From NCBI GenBank assembly GCA_022510565.1, contig JAFLTE010000021.1:1-42964 (forward strand): 42,964 nucleotides of DNA. The letters are read 5' to 3'. This document shows positions 34,051 to 42,475 of this stretch, in pieces. Within the stretch, counting starts at the first letter, position 1; each line of letters begins with the position of its first letter. Both the position numbers and the translations under genes were made by a program. The notes under the pieces were generated by a model that saw only the letters and a program-made list of their open reading frames with translations, was not told where the DNA came from and did no database searches. This DNA is from Lachnospiraceae bacterium (GTDB taxonomy: Bacteria > Bacillota > Clostridia > Lachnospirales > Lachnospiraceae).

Positions 34051-35044
34051 CATTTATTACGGCGGAAGAGGACTGATGGATGATCCCACACTTTTTGTTA
34101 TCAATAAAATGAAAGAAGTGTTGGAGGAGCTTCGCGTCACGGTAGAGCAGTTTCAGCTCTATGAATTGAAGAATAGTATAACCACGCTGCCCCAGAGCTT
34201 AAAGAATGCTGACGGTGTTATTCTGGCGACCACAGTTGAATGGTACGGCATAGGAGGATATATGCAACAGTTTTTAGATTCCTGCTGGTTGTACGGAGAT
34301 AAGGAGAAAATCAGTCAAATTTACATGTTGCCAATAGTTATGTCAACCACATACGGAGAGCGGGACGGCAAGCTGAACCTGACTACCGCATGGGAGATTT
34401 TGGGTGGTCTTCCCTGTGAAGGACTCTGCGGATATATTGCGGATACGGCTATTTTAGAAGAAAATGAAGAATACATTCGCATTATAGAGAAAAAGGCGGA
34501 AAACTTATATCGAACCATCAATCAGAAAATGGCTTGTCTGCCCACGAGCAATCAGGCTGTAAAACAGAAAATTGCAATCACAAAGAATATTAATTTTACG
34601 CCGCAGGAGTCGGAGCAGCTTTCTCAGTATGTATCCGATGACACCTATGTGCAGCGGCAGAAAGCGGATATTCAGGAGCTTGCGAGCATGTTCAGGGACA
34701 TGATGGGCAGCAGTGAGAAAGAGGACACAACGGAATTCCTAAAAGAAATCCAAGAACATTTCAGACCCCAGCCCGGCCTGTCGGGAGATTATAAATTAGT
34801 GATAGAGGAAAAGAAGACACCGCTTATTATTGAGTTTAACGGTGGAAATCTTCAGTGCTATTACGGCGAGGGCAGCCATGTGGATGTGGAAATGCAGATT
34901 ACGCGAGAAGTGCTGAACAATATTGTATCGGGCAAGAATACATTCCAGAATTCCTTTATGGCGGGTGATATGAAGATGAAAGGTGATTTTAAGGTGCTGC
35001 GTGCACTGGATCAGGTACTTGTATTTGGTGTAAGAAAGGAGTAG
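34040..35044 (+). CDS. flavodoxin-like/SCP2 sterol-carrier fusion protein
   Basis: A 334-residue protein with two domains. The N-terminal half (about 1-170) looks like a flavodoxin or NADPH-dependent FMN reductase fold (NADGVILATTVEWYGIGGYMQQFLDSCW, PIVMSTTYGERDG). The C-terminal ~100 residues match an SCP2 sterol-binding domain (KLVIEEKKTPLIIEFNGG, AGDMKMKGDFKVLRALDQVL). SCP2 domains bind lipids or hydrophobic ligands. I do not know a function for this combination. It is translationally coupled to the rhomboid gene and lies 5 nt before a HIT gene. Confidence 0.78.
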   Translation: MKINIYYGGRGLMDDPTLFVINKMKEVLEELRVTVEQFQLYELKNSITTLPQSLKNADGVILATTVEWYGIGGYMQQFLDSCWLYGDKEKISQIYMLPIVMSTTYGERDGKLNLTTAWEILGGLPCEGLCGYIADTAILEENEEYIRIIEKKAENLYRTINQKMACLPTSNQAVKQKIAITKNINFTPQESEQLSQYVSDDTYVQRQKADIQELASMFRDMMGSSEKEDTTEFLKEIQEHFRPQPGLSGDYKLVIEEKKTPLIIEFNGGNLQCYYGEGSHVDVEMQITREVLNNIVSGKNTFQNSFMAGDMKMKGDFKVLRALDQVLVFGVRKE

Positions 35045-35049
35045 GTGAT

Positions 35050-35460
35050 ATGAAAGATACAAATTGTATTTTCTGTAAGATTGCAAACGGAGAAATTCCG
35101 TCCAAGACATTATATGAGGATGATAATTTTCGCGTGATTCTGGATTTAGGACCGGCAACGAAGGGACATGCCCTTATCTTACCGAAAGAGCACTATGCAA
35201 ATCTGCATGAGCTGCCGGAAGAAACTGCGGGTGAGGTTATGAAGTTGGCTAAGAGAATGGCGGACAGAATGAAAGAACGTCTCGGCTGCGAGGGACTTAA
35301 TCTTGTTCAGAACAACGGTGATTTGGCAGGACAGACTGTGTTTCATTTTCATATGCATATGATTCCAAGATATCAGGCCGACGGGCAGAAGATTGGCTGG
35401 AGACCGGGTGAACTTACGGAAGAAGAACTGGAAGAGATTAAGAATACAATCGTAGGCTGA
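35050..35460 (+). CDS. HIT family protein (histidine triad hydrolase)
   Basis: A 136-residue HINT-type protein with the His triad HFHMHMI near residue 100 and the N-terminal CIFCKIANGEIPSKTLYED. The two Cys-x-x-Cys-like residues at the start are common in bacterial HIT proteins. It hydrolyses purine nucleoside phosphoramidates; the cellular role is unclear. The ATG has AGGAGTAGGTGAT. It is likely co-transcribed with the genes on both sides. Confidence 0.93.
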   Translation: MKDTNCIFCKIANGEIPSKTLYEDDNFRVILDLGPATKGHALILPKEHYANLHELPEETAGEVMKLAKRMADRMKERLGCEGLNLVQNNGDLAGQTVFHFHMHMIPRYQADGQKIGWRPGELTEEELEEIKNTIVG

Positions 35461-35489
35461 CGTGCGTTTGGAAAGGACATAACAAATAT

Positions 35490-36332
35490 ATGCGGACGAT
35501 AGATGTGTCGGACATCACACAGAATATTAAGGAAATGTGTATTGAGGCGAATCATTTCCTTGCGCCGGATATGGATGAGGCGATGAAAAATGCAGCTAAT
35601 ACGGAGAAGTCGGAGCTGGGCAGACAGATTCTGTGTCAGCTTCAGGACAACCTTAAGATTGCAGGCGAGGACATGATACCGATTTGTCAGGATACCGGCA
35701 TGGCTGTAATTTTCATGGAGATAGGGCAGGATATACATTTCGAGGGCGGTTCTTTAGAAGTGGCTGTCAATGAAGGAGTAAGACAGGGATACGTGGAAGG
35801 ATATCTGCGGAAGTCCGTAGTTGCAGATCCTCTGCTTCGGGAGAATACGAAGGATAATACACCGGCTATTATTCATTACGAGATGGTTGAGGGAGATGAG
35901 CTGAAGATTACCGTTGCACCGAAAGGCTTCGGCAGCGAGAACATGAGTCGGATCTTTATGTTGAAACCTGCCGACGGCATGGAGGGTGTTAAAAATGCAA
36001 TCCTCACCGCAGTGAAGGATGCGGGGCCTAATGCTTGTCCGCCAATGGTAGTGGGAGTAGGTATAGGCGGCACATTTGAAAAATGTGCATTGATGGCAAA
36101 GAAAGCCTTGACAAGGTCTGCCAATGAGCATTCTGATATTCCTTATGTCAGGGATTTGGAAGAAGAAATGCTGGAGTGTATCAATCGGACCGGAATCGGG
36201 CCGGGAGGACTGGGCGGTACGACGACTGCACTTGCTGTCAATATCAATACTTATCCGACCCATATAGCAGGTCTGCCGGTGGCAGTCAACATTTGCTGTC
36301 ATGTGAACAGACATACCGTTCGTATTCTTTAG
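35490..36332 (+). CDS. class I fumarate hydratase/tartrate dehydratase, alpha subunit
   Basis: A 280-residue N-terminal subunit of a two-subunit [4Fe-4S] hydro-lyase. Cluster ligands are expected in PICQDTGMAV (about Cys 68), PNACPPMVVGVGIGG (about 184) and the late Cys near the end (NICCHVNRH). It interconverts fumarate and malate, or acts on tartrate; the two cannot be told apart here. The beta subunit gene follows 29 nt downstream. Start ATG 35490 after GAAAGGACA. Confidence 0.92.
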   Translation: MRTIDVSDITQNIKEMCIEANHFLAPDMDEAMKNAANTEKSELGRQILCQLQDNLKIAGEDMIPICQDTGMAVIFMEIGQDIHFEGGSLEVAVNEGVRQGYVEGYLRKSVVADPLLRENTKDNTPAIIHYEMVEGDELKITVAPKGFGSENMSRIFMLKPADGMEGVKNAILTAVKDAGPNACPPMVVGVGIGGTFEKCALMAKKALTRSANEHSDIPYVRDLEEEMLECINRTGIGPGGLGGTTTALAVNINTYPTHIAGLPVAVNICCHVNRHTVRIL

Positions 36333-36361
36333 GTTGTTGTGAAAGGAGCATTTTCTTCGAG

Positions 36362-36913
36362 ATGGAAAAGCATATACAGACACCCATCACTCCGGAGGCG
36401 GCAGGAGGTTTGCGTGCCGGAGACTACGTTTATCTGACAGGCACAATCTATACTGCCAGAGATGCAGCGCACAAGAGAATGTACGAAGCATTGGAGCGAG
36501 GTGAGACGCTTCCGATTTCACTTGAGAATAATGTAATATATTATATGGGACCTTCTCCGGCCAGGGAAGGGAGACCAATAGGATCGGCAGGACCTACGAC
36601 AGCAAGCCGTATGGATAAATATGCGCCCCAGCTTCTGGATCTCGGCCTAACAGGAATGATCGGCAAAGGTAAACGATCCGATGCAGTCAAGGAGGCCATT
36701 GTCAGAAACAGCGCAGTGTATTTTGCAGCAGTGGGCGGAGCGGGAGCACTGCTTTCCAAATCAATCAAGGCCTCGGAAGTTATCGCCTATGATGATCTTG
36801 GAACAGAAGCAATCCGCAAACTGGAAGTAGAGAATTTTCCGGTGATTGTTGTGATAGATGCGGAAGGAAATAATTTGTACGAGACTGCTATTCAGGAATA
36901 TAGAAAATCCTAG
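36362..36913 (+). CDS. class I fumarate hydratase/tartrate dehydratase, beta subunit
   Basis: A 183-residue partner of the alpha subunit. Landmarks: LRAGDYVYLTGTIYTARDAAHKR near the N-terminus, PTTASRMDKYAPQLLDLGLTGMIGKG in the middle, and AYDDLGTEAIRKLEVENFPVIVVIDAEG near the C-terminus. Start ATG 36362; the GAAAGGAG site is about 13 nt upstream, a little long, but no better start exists. Anaerobes use this pair in reductive or oxidative C4 metabolism. Confidence 0.92.
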   Translation: MEKHIQTPITPEAAGGLRAGDYVYLTGTIYTARDAAHKRMYEALERGETLPISLENNVIYYMGPSPAREGRPIGSAGPTTASRMDKYAPQLLDLGLTGMIGKGKRSDAVKEAIVRNSAVYFAAVGGAGALLSKSIKASEVIAYDDLGTEAIRKLEVENFPVIVVIDAEGNNLYETAIQEYRKS

Positions 36914-36920
36914 GAAAGCG

Positions 36921-36949
36921 TTGACAAACAAAGATAGCTTAGGTATAAT
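36921..36949 (+). promoter_or_regulatory. tRNA-Ser promoter
   Basis: Perfect consensus TTGACA (36921-36926), 17-nt spacer, TATAAT (36944-36949), about 60 nt before the tRNA 5' end. Confidence 0.9.
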
Positions 36950-37008
36950 AACATTTGCGTTGTTACAAAGCGCATAACTTTATATTGGTAGAGGATTATT
37001 CAGACTGT

Positions 37009-37096
37009 GGAGAAGTACTCAAGAGGCTGAAGAGGCGCCCCTGCTAAGGGTGTAGGTCGCTTGCGCGGCGCGAGGGTTCAAATCCCTCCTTCTCCG
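37009..37096 (+). tRNA. tRNA-Ser (anticodon GCT)
   Basis: An 88-nt class II tRNA with acceptor stem GGAGAAG/CTTCTCC, anticodon GCT in loop CTGCTAA, long variable arm (GGTCGCTTGCGCGGC), and T-loop GGTTCAAATCC. CCA is not encoded. Confidence 0.96.
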
Positions 37097-37130
37097 TTAT
37101 CCCTACTTATCTACCGAATAGAAAAAGCGG

Positions 37131-37158
37131 GAAGTGTTAATTTTAACACTTCTCTTTT
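37131..37158 (+). terminator. rho-independent terminator after tRNA-Ser
   Basis: A perfect 10-bp stem, GAAGTGTTAA (37131-37140) and TTAACACTTC (37143-37152), then TCTTTTT. Confidence 0.82.
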
Positions 37159-37167
37159 TAATATTTG

Positions 37168-37196
37168 TTGCAATATAAAAAAATTACGTGTAAAAT
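37168..37196 (+). promoter_or_regulatory. promoter for the microprotein and DHH genes
   Basis: TTGCAA (37168-37173), 17-nt spacer, TAAAAT (37191-37196), 74 nt before the microprotein start. Confidence 0.6.
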
Positions 37197-37269
37197 AAAA
37201 ATGAATTTATGCATAATGTAGATTACTTATGTGACAAATATATTACGATACGCGTACAGGAGGCAGGTT

Positions 37270-37386
37270 ATGTTTTTATTGTTGGCAGGCGGTTTGGTAG
37301 TAGTGATTATTCCCGTTGTTATTGCGGTTGTATCTTCTGTTGTTTCTGCAATAGCTGCATCTCAGGATATTGGAGAAAATGAATAA
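37270..37386 (+). CDS. 38-residue single-pass membrane microprotein
   Basis: A short frame, ATG 37270 to TAA 37384-37386. It begins MFLLLAGGLVVVIIPVVIAV, followed by a small Ser/Ala/Val-rich stretch, and ends with an acidic tail (SQDIGENE). The ribosome site AGGAGG (37258-37263) is perfect and ideally spaced at 6 nt. A promoter lies upstream and the DHH gene starts 51 nt downstream. One membrane segment of about 24 residues is predicted, with the acidic C-terminus outside it. No family is recognised. A function as a regulator of a membrane protein is only a guess. Confidence 0.68.
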   Translation: MFLLLAGGLVVVIIPVVIAVVSSVVSAIAASQDIGENE

Positions 37387-37437
37387 TAGTCATAGATAAG
37401 ATTTTAGAAAATTATAAGGTTAAGATGGAGGATTAGT

Positions 37438-38358
37438 ATGAGGTTAGTTACACGTTCGGATTTTGACGGGCTTGCGTGTGGTGCGCTGTTGAAGGAAGCA
37501 GGTATTATCGATCATTGGAAGTTTGCGCACCCTAAGGATTTACAAGATGGATTGATTGAGATTACAGAGGATGACTGCCTTGCCAATGTTCCTTATGTGG
37601 AAGGATGCGGTTTGTGGTTTGATCATCATTCCAGTGAGCATGAGAGACTGCAGCTTGAGGGTAAATACAAAGGCGAGAGTCGTATCACTCCTTCCTGTGC
37701 CAGAATAATCTATGAGTATTACGGCGGCAGAGAAAGATTTCCGCAGTTTGACGATATGATGGAGGCGGTTGATAAGGTTGATTCAGGTAATCTTACCATC
37801 GACGAAATCCAGAACCCCAAAGGTTGGATTTTAGTCGGTTATTTGATGGATCCCAGAACGGGACTCGGACGTTTCCGTGACTTTACGATTTCCAACTATC
37901 AGCTTATGGAAAAACTGATTGAGGCGTGCCGCACCATGACGACAGAAGAGATTTTGAATTTGTCTGACGTAAGGGAGCGTATTGAAGTATACAATGAGCA
38001 GACCGAGAAATTTAAAGAGATGGTTACGGCGCACACGGAAATCAGAGGCAATGTGATTATTACCGATTTAAGAGGTCTGGATGTTATCTATACGGGTAAT
38101 CGTTTTATGATTTACAGTATGTATCCCGAGCAGAATATTTCTGCATGGATTGTCAACGGCAAGGGTGGTCAGGGATGCTCTGCAGCAGTCGGATACAGCA
38201 TTCTTAATAAGACCAGCGACGTAAATGTGGGGAGTCTGATGCTTAAGTACGGCGGCGGCGGTCACAAGAAAGTCGGCACCTGTCAGTTTACAGATGAAAA
38301 TATGGAGACAGACCTTCCGAAGATGTTGGATGAGCTTTGTGAGATGGCTAACAACTAA
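37438..38358 (+). CDS. DHH family phosphoesterase (exopolyphosphatase-like)
   Basis: A 306-residue two-domain protein. The DHH domain has metal ligands in RSDFDGLACGALL (about 6-18) and WFDHHSSEH (about 60-68). The C-terminal DHHA1 domain has KYGGGGHKKVGTC near residue 278. Relatives include NrnA-type oligoribonucleases, pApases and annotated exopolyphosphatases, so the substrate (nanoRNA, pAp, cyclic-di-nucleotide product or polyphosphate) is undetermined. An ATGGAGGATTAGT context precedes the ATG. Confidence 0.88.
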   Translation: MRLVTRSDFDGLACGALLKEAGIIDHWKFAHPKDLQDGLIEITEDDCLANVPYVEGCGLWFDHHSSEHERLQLEGKYKGESRITPSCARIIYEYYGGRERFPQFDDMMEAVDKVDSGNLTIDEIQNPKGWILVGYLMDPRTGLGRFRDFTISNYQLMEKLIEACRTMTTEEILNLSDVRERIEVYNEQTEKFKEMVTAHTEIRGNVIITDLRGLDVIYTGNRFMIYSMYPEQNISAWIVNGKGGQGCSAAVGYSILNKTSDVNVGSLMLKYGGGGHKKVGTCQFTDENMETDLPKMLDELCEMANN

Positions 38359-38415
38359 TTGTAAGCGATAGCTTGTCGGTTGAATAGTGCGGCATGGTAA
38401 ACGGGGATATACACT

Positions 38416-39276
38416 ATGACTTTTGATTTGAAAAAGGATGGCAAAAGAATTGTTATTATCTGTCTCGCATCGGTTATCATGGCGGTTAATATCAAGACTT
38501 TTGTCAGTACAGGAGGTCTGTACCCAGGCGGTGTAACCGGATTGACCATACTTATACAGAGTATTTTCAGGATATTTTTTAATACCCCTGTTTCGTATAC
38601 ACTGATCAATCTGCTTCTGAATATTTTACCGATTTATATAGGATTTCGGTTTATTGGTAAAAAGTTTACCCTGTACTCCTGCTTAATGATTATTTTGACG
38701 GCTATACTGACGGATGTCATACCGGACATTGCAGTTACTTATGATCTTCTTCTGATTAGTATTTTCGGCGGTATTATCAATGGATTTGTGATCAGCCTGT
38801 GTCTGTCCATGAATGCGACCACGGGAGGGACGGATTTCATCTCCATCTTTCTTTCGGAGAAAAAGGGTGTGGATTCATGGAATTTTATCCTTGCTTTTAA
38901 CATTGTTATAATTATGATAGCAGGACTGCTGTTCGGATTTGACAAGGCGTTGTATTCCATTATTTTTCAATATACATCCACGCAGATGCTGCGTATGCTC
39001 TACACCAGATATCAGAAGCAGACACTTTTTATTGTGACAAACAATGCAGAGACAGTCTGTGAGGCAATCAATACAGTGAGTATGCACGGCGCGACGATTA
39101 TGAGTGCGGAAGGGTCTTATGAGCATCATGCCAGAAAGATAGTTTACTCTGTGGTTTCCAAGGAAGAGAGCAAAGAAGTAATCCGCGCAGTCAAGGAAGC
39201 GGATGAGGGAGCGTTCGTGAACGCCATAAGAACAGAGGAATTGTTTGGACGGTTTTATTACAGACCAAATGAATAA
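38416..39276 (+). CDS. YitT family membrane protein
   Basis: A 286-residue protein with five to six membrane segments (about 12-200; e.g. GGLYPGGVTGLTILIQ and SMNATTGGTDFISIFLSEKKG, both conserved in YitT). It carries a C-terminal cytoplasmic DUF2179 domain (about 205-282) with VSMHGATIMSAEGSYEHHARKIVYSVV. Function is unknown in general; transport has been proposed for the family. Only a weak GGGGAT precedes the ATG. It ends at a strong terminator. Confidence 0.9.
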   Translation: MTFDLKKDGKRIVIICLASVIMAVNIKTFVSTGGLYPGGVTGLTILIQSIFRIFFNTPVSYTLINLLLNILPIYIGFRFIGKKFTLYSCLMIILTAILTDVIPDIAVTYDLLLISIFGGIINGFVISLCLSMNATTGGTDFISIFLSEKKGVDSWNFILAFNIVIIMIAGLLFGFDKALYSIIFQYTSTQMLRMLYTRYQKQTLFIVTNNAETVCEAINTVSMHGATIMSAEGSYEHHARKIVYSVVSKEESKEVIRAVKEADEGAFVNAIRTEELFGRFYYRPNE

Positions 39277-39291
39277 ATATGATAAAGTATT

Positions 39292-39323
39292 AAAGAGTCG
39301 GCTTCCTAGAGCCGACTCTTTTT
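39292..39323. terminator. bidirectional rho-independent terminator
   Basis: A 12-bp stem, AAAGAGTCGGCT (39292-39303) and AGCCGACTCTTT (39310-39321), followed by T residues. It separates convergent yitT-like and cotH-like genes. Confidence 0.9.
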
Positions 39324-39324
39324 A

Positions 39325-40890
39325 TTATCTGCGTTGTTCATGCATACCGCCGCCCATCATATTGCCCATGTCACCCATATCCGAGATGACAAGGTTTGAG
39401 GCATCTATGAATGCGGAAGAATCCTGAGACTGTCCATCCGAAGTAGAAGGAATCGTTCCGTTAAGCTGCCCGTTTACACTCTCAGCACGCAGCAGACAAA
39501 ACTCTCGCAGTGTTGCTACACCGTTCTTAAACTCTTCATAAGTACAGAATTTTGTGGGGTCGCTTTCCACATAGGGCGAAATCATTTCACTGACGGTATC
39601 AATCATGTCCGCAAAATATCCGCTGTCAAAATACTGTGTGATAAACTCCGCAAAGTATTGATGGTACAGCTCTGTATACTCCTCATTCCCGAATATCCAT
39701 GCAAGCATCGGTCTGGAATCGATCGTGCCGCCCGATACAGGCGTGTCAATGGGATAGTTCACAAGGTCCGTAGCATCGGACTGTGATTGAAAGCCGCCGA
39801 AGGCCAGATTATAGTCCCACGGAATCATGGAAAGCAGCCCTTCATCTTCATACAGATAATAGTTGTGAATCATACTTCCGGTGTAGCTGTCGAAGTTCAG
39901 CACGAAGTTGTGTACCACAAAATAACGGATTACCTCCTGTATGTTGACGACACTTTCAATATTTTCACCATTGTTCATTTCTTTCAAAGAACTAATCAGC
40001 CGTGTTTTATCAGCGTCGGTGAGGCTGGTCTTGGCATTGTCAAATATATTGGAATAACTGTCAAATTCGTCATCGGAGTAGATTAGTGAGACATCACTGC
40101 TTCCCATGGAACGTCCGCCGCCCATGCCACGGTCGGAGTTCATACCCTCCTCGGGTTTCATACCACTGAAGTCATTGAATGGCCTGTCGCCGTTGCGCTC
40201 ATTACCCCGATTAAACGGTCTGTCAAAATTCTCCATATCAAAACCGCGCCCGTTGCCGCGTCCACCGCCCATATCCATGCTGTCCGGTTTATAGAGCTGT
40301 CCGTAATCGCTCCCGTAATTTCTTTGAAGAAAAGCTTCCTCGACTCCCTCTACTGCCAGATACAGACCCCAGTCATCACCGTTTACCGTAATATAACTGT
40401 AGCTGCACAGTGGGGCGTCCGCGCCAAACTCCCGCATAAGCTGATAGGTAAGGTAATCCTTCATATAAGTATTGTCCTGAATAATATTATTCAGACACAA
40501 CTTATCAAGTCCATAATAGCTGCCGCCGTCGTCGTAGTGGTCGAATTCTATTTTGAAGCTGTATCGATTATTGCCATAGGATTCTACAGCGGTCAGGGAA
40601 GTGTTGCCTTTCGCACGTATTCCCACATTGCGATAAGCCTCGCCGTCAATGATAACCGTGCAATTGACGTATTCCTCGTTCGCGCAGTTTTCAATAAATG
40701 AATCCCAGTCGTCCATGACAATGTCAATGCTATGAACCGTGGAAGTATTAAACAGCCTGGAAGCATATCCCACGGCGGTGCTCATCGCCTGAACTCCCAG
40801 TTGCCCGGCATTCATAAATATTATAGTAAGAACCAATGCAACAGCTATCGTAATGCAACAGATTTTGTCTATATGTTTATTTGTAGACAT
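39325..40890 (-). CDS. CotH kinase family protein
   Basis: A 521-residue protein with an N-terminal membrane anchor or signal (about 9-28), then a CotH atypical kinase domain. Typical motifs are GIRAKGNTS (about 92-100), the lysine/acidic helix region around YMKDYLTYQLMREFG, NFDSYTGSMIHNYYLYED, and IPWDYNLAFGG. A Gly/Asn/Arg/Met-rich insert lies at about 207-270. CotH proteins phosphorylate spore-coat proteins in Bacillus; here the association with VTC and DUF4956 genes points to a different, membrane-linked role. A strong AAGGAGGA site precedes the ATG. Third gene of the minus-strand set, 11 nt after DUF4956. Confidence 0.88.
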   Translation of the reverse strand: MSTNKHIDKICCITIAVALVLTIIFMNAGQLGVQAMSTAVGYASRLFNTSTVHSIDIVMDDWDSFIENCANEEYVNCTVIIDGEAYRNVGIRAKGNTSLTAVESYGNNRYSFKIEFDHYDDGGSYYGLDKLCLNNIIQDNTYMKDYLTYQLMREFGADAPLCSYSYITVNGDDWGLYLAVEGVEEAFLQRNYGSDYGQLYKPDSMDMGGGRGNGRGFDMENFDRPFNRGNERNGDRPFNDFSGMKPEEGMNSDRGMGGGRSMGSSDVSLIYSDDEFDSYSNIFDNAKTSLTDADKTRLISSLKEMNNGENIESVVNIQEVIRYFVVHNFVLNFDSYTGSMIHNYYLYEDEGLLSMIPWDYNLAFGGFQSQSDATDLVNYPIDTPVSGGTIDSRPMLAWIFGNEEYTELYHQYFAEFITQYFDSGYFADMIDTVSEMISPYVESDPTKFCTYEEFKNGVATLREFCLLRAESVNGQLNGTIPSTSDGQSQDSSAFIDASNLVISDMGDMGNMMGGGMHEQRR

Positions 40891-40901
40891 AAAAGTCCTC
40901 C

Positions 40902-41576
40902 TTAACCCATATAGTCGCCGTTGTAGCTGACTAATACAGCATTGCGAATACCCTCCATGTCCGCAAGAGTATTGATAAAGTCTGTGTTGTCGTCTTTCAT
41001 ACGAATTTCAGCGTTCAGTTCAATGGAACCCTTGCTCACGGTCTTGCTCTTCACTACAAGGCGGTTGACCTGTCCTCTTAGAAATTCCGTTGCTCTCTGT
41101 TCGCTTTCATGGTCTGTACAGTTGATTACCACGATATAAGGATTGAGGTAGGATTTGCGGTTGACGAAAATTAAAAGGAACACACCAATCAGTATACTTC
41201 CGATTACGGCAAGGGGAATCAGACCCGCAGCCAGAACAATACCTACCGCAATTGACCAGAATAAGAACGCAATGTCCAATGGCTCCTTGATAGCGGTACG
41301 GAAACGAACGATAGATAAAGCGCCGACCATACCGAGTGAAAGAACTACATTCGAAGTCACTGCAAGAATCACCAGCGTAGTAATCATGGTAAGTGCCACT
41401 AAAGTCACGCCAAAACCGGATGAGTACATAACGCCGGAAAAAGTTTTTTTATACACATAGAAAATAAACATACCAATAGCAAAAGCAAGTATCATCGCAA
41501 GCAGCATATCAAGCACGCTTACACTTGTAACGTTTTCCAGAAACTTTGATTTGAAAATGTCATTAAAAGTTATCAT
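40902..41576 (-). CDS. DUF4956 membrane protein
   Basis: A 224-residue protein with four N-terminal membrane segments (about 20-140) and a C-terminal cytoplasmic domain. The conserved LSLGMVGALSIVRFRTAIKEPLDIAFLFWSIAVGI motif marks DUF4956, a family repeatedly found beside VTC-type polyphosphate polymerases. The C-terminal ~75 residues have the strand pattern of a ferredoxin-like domain. Function unknown; it may be a channel or translocation partner. GGAGAG precedes the ATG. It sits between the VTC and CotH genes. Confidence 0.87.
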   Translation of the reverse strand: MITFNDIFKSKFLENVTSVSVLDMLLAMILAFAIGMFIFYVYKKTFSGVMYSSGFGVTLVALTMITTLVILAVTSNVVLSLGMVGALSIVRFRTAIKEPLDIAFLFWSIAVGIVLAAGLIPLAVIGSILIGVFLLIFVNRKSYLNPYIVVINCTDHESEQRATEFLRGQVNRLVVKSKTVSKGSIELNAEIRMKDDNTDFINTLADMEGIRNAVLVSYNGDYMG

Positions 41577-41605
41577 TTTTTCTCTCCATTCTTATATTTA
41601 TATTA

Positions 41606-42277
41606 TTAGCCGTAAATACGGCAGGCTGCATATTTGGAAAAGGCACATGGCCTCCGTCCGCTAAGTTGTATGGCATCACGTATGACATCCGGCAAATAAG
41701 CATCCCATTTTACCTCTAAAATAATAGGTGTTTCGCCTGCGGGAATCGTGACGCATTCAGGATTTAAAAAATCGGTGCACAACAGACCGGTCCGAATGTT
41801 GTAATCTAATGTCACTCTGACGTTACCGGCGGGAAATATGTACGGTTCTCTCGTATAGTCTACGATGGTTTTCGGACGAAGCTGCTGTACCGTCATCTTA
41901 TAGTACAGCTCTGCAATAAGAGGATTGTCGGTGTGTGTCATCCATACGTAATCCCCATCAACGATTGCCTGTGCCTGCTCTTTGGTCAAGACAGCGCTTT
42001 CTTTTGTCCCAAGTCCGTCGAGCTTACTTTTCTTCTCCAGATGAATAAGGGAAGTATCGCCGTTATAATATCGAATGCGGAACTTCTCGCGTCTGCCTAT
42101 ACCGTCCAATTTCTCACGCAGAGCCTTATCCGAAAGGTTGTCAAAGTAAAGGCTGCGAATTTCATATGCACCATTTATGGCGTGCGAGTCGGTCTTGGCT
42201 ACCGCACGTAATCTTTGTCTAAGTGAAATCATATCGGATAAATTGATTTCGTGCTTCCATTCATGGCGATAAGTCAT
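41606..42277 (-). CDS. VTC-domain polyphosphate polymerase
   Basis: A 223-residue protein matching the VTC catalytic tunnel fold: YRHEWKHEIN at the start, EIRSLYFDN, FRIRYYNGD, HLEKKSK, RVTLDYNIRTG, ILEVKWDAYLP and SKYAAC. The many basic residues (K8, R62, R64, K82-83) match the substrate tunnel, and the E-x-K acid residue is the metal site. In eukaryotic VTC4 this fold makes polyphosphate from ATP. Here it lacks the SPX domain and is a stand-alone cytoplasmic domain, likely tethered through DUF4956. AGGGAGA precedes the ATG. First gene of the minus-strand set. Confidence 0.9.
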   Translation of the reverse strand: MTYRHEWKHEINLSDMISLRQRLRAVAKTDSHAINGAYEIRSLYFDNLSDKALREKLDGIGRREKFRIRYYNGDTSLIHLEKKSKLDGLGTKESAVLTKEQAQAIVDGDYVWMTHTDNPLIAELYYKMTVQQLRPKTIVDYTREPYIFPAGNVRVTLDYNIRTGLLCTDFLNPECVTIPAGETPIILEVKWDAYLPDVIRDAIQLSGRRPCAFSKYAACRIYG

Positions 42278-42398
42278 GGGTATTGTCTCCCTTCTTAAGA
42301 TTTACGCAATTGTATGCCGCGTACAGCACGAGAAAATTATATTAATCATTTGAGGACAAATTGTGTTGAAAATAAGAACATTTTGTGTCCACATAAAA

Positions 42399-42431
42399 AT
42401 TATATGATGAATACAAATTTCACAGTGTCAA
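42399..42431 (-). promoter_or_regulatory. possible atypical promoter for the VTC-DUF4956-CotH set
   Basis: On the minus strand, TTGACA (42431-42426) and TATAAT (42404-42399) are both perfect but 21 nt apart, too far for normal recognition unless a regulator bends the DNA. They overlap the inverted repeat at 42410-42444. Confidence 0.3.
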
Positions 42432-42444
42432 AAAAATTTGTATT
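42410..42444. repeat. 11-bp perfect inverted repeat
   Basis: AATACAAATTT (42410-42420) and AAATTTGTATT (42434-42444), separated by 13 nt. It lies in the region between the VTC set and the rRNA operon and could be an operator or a hairpin. Confidence 0.6.
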
Positions 42445-42475
42445 ATCTGTATGGTAAAAATACGAATTCCCCGTC

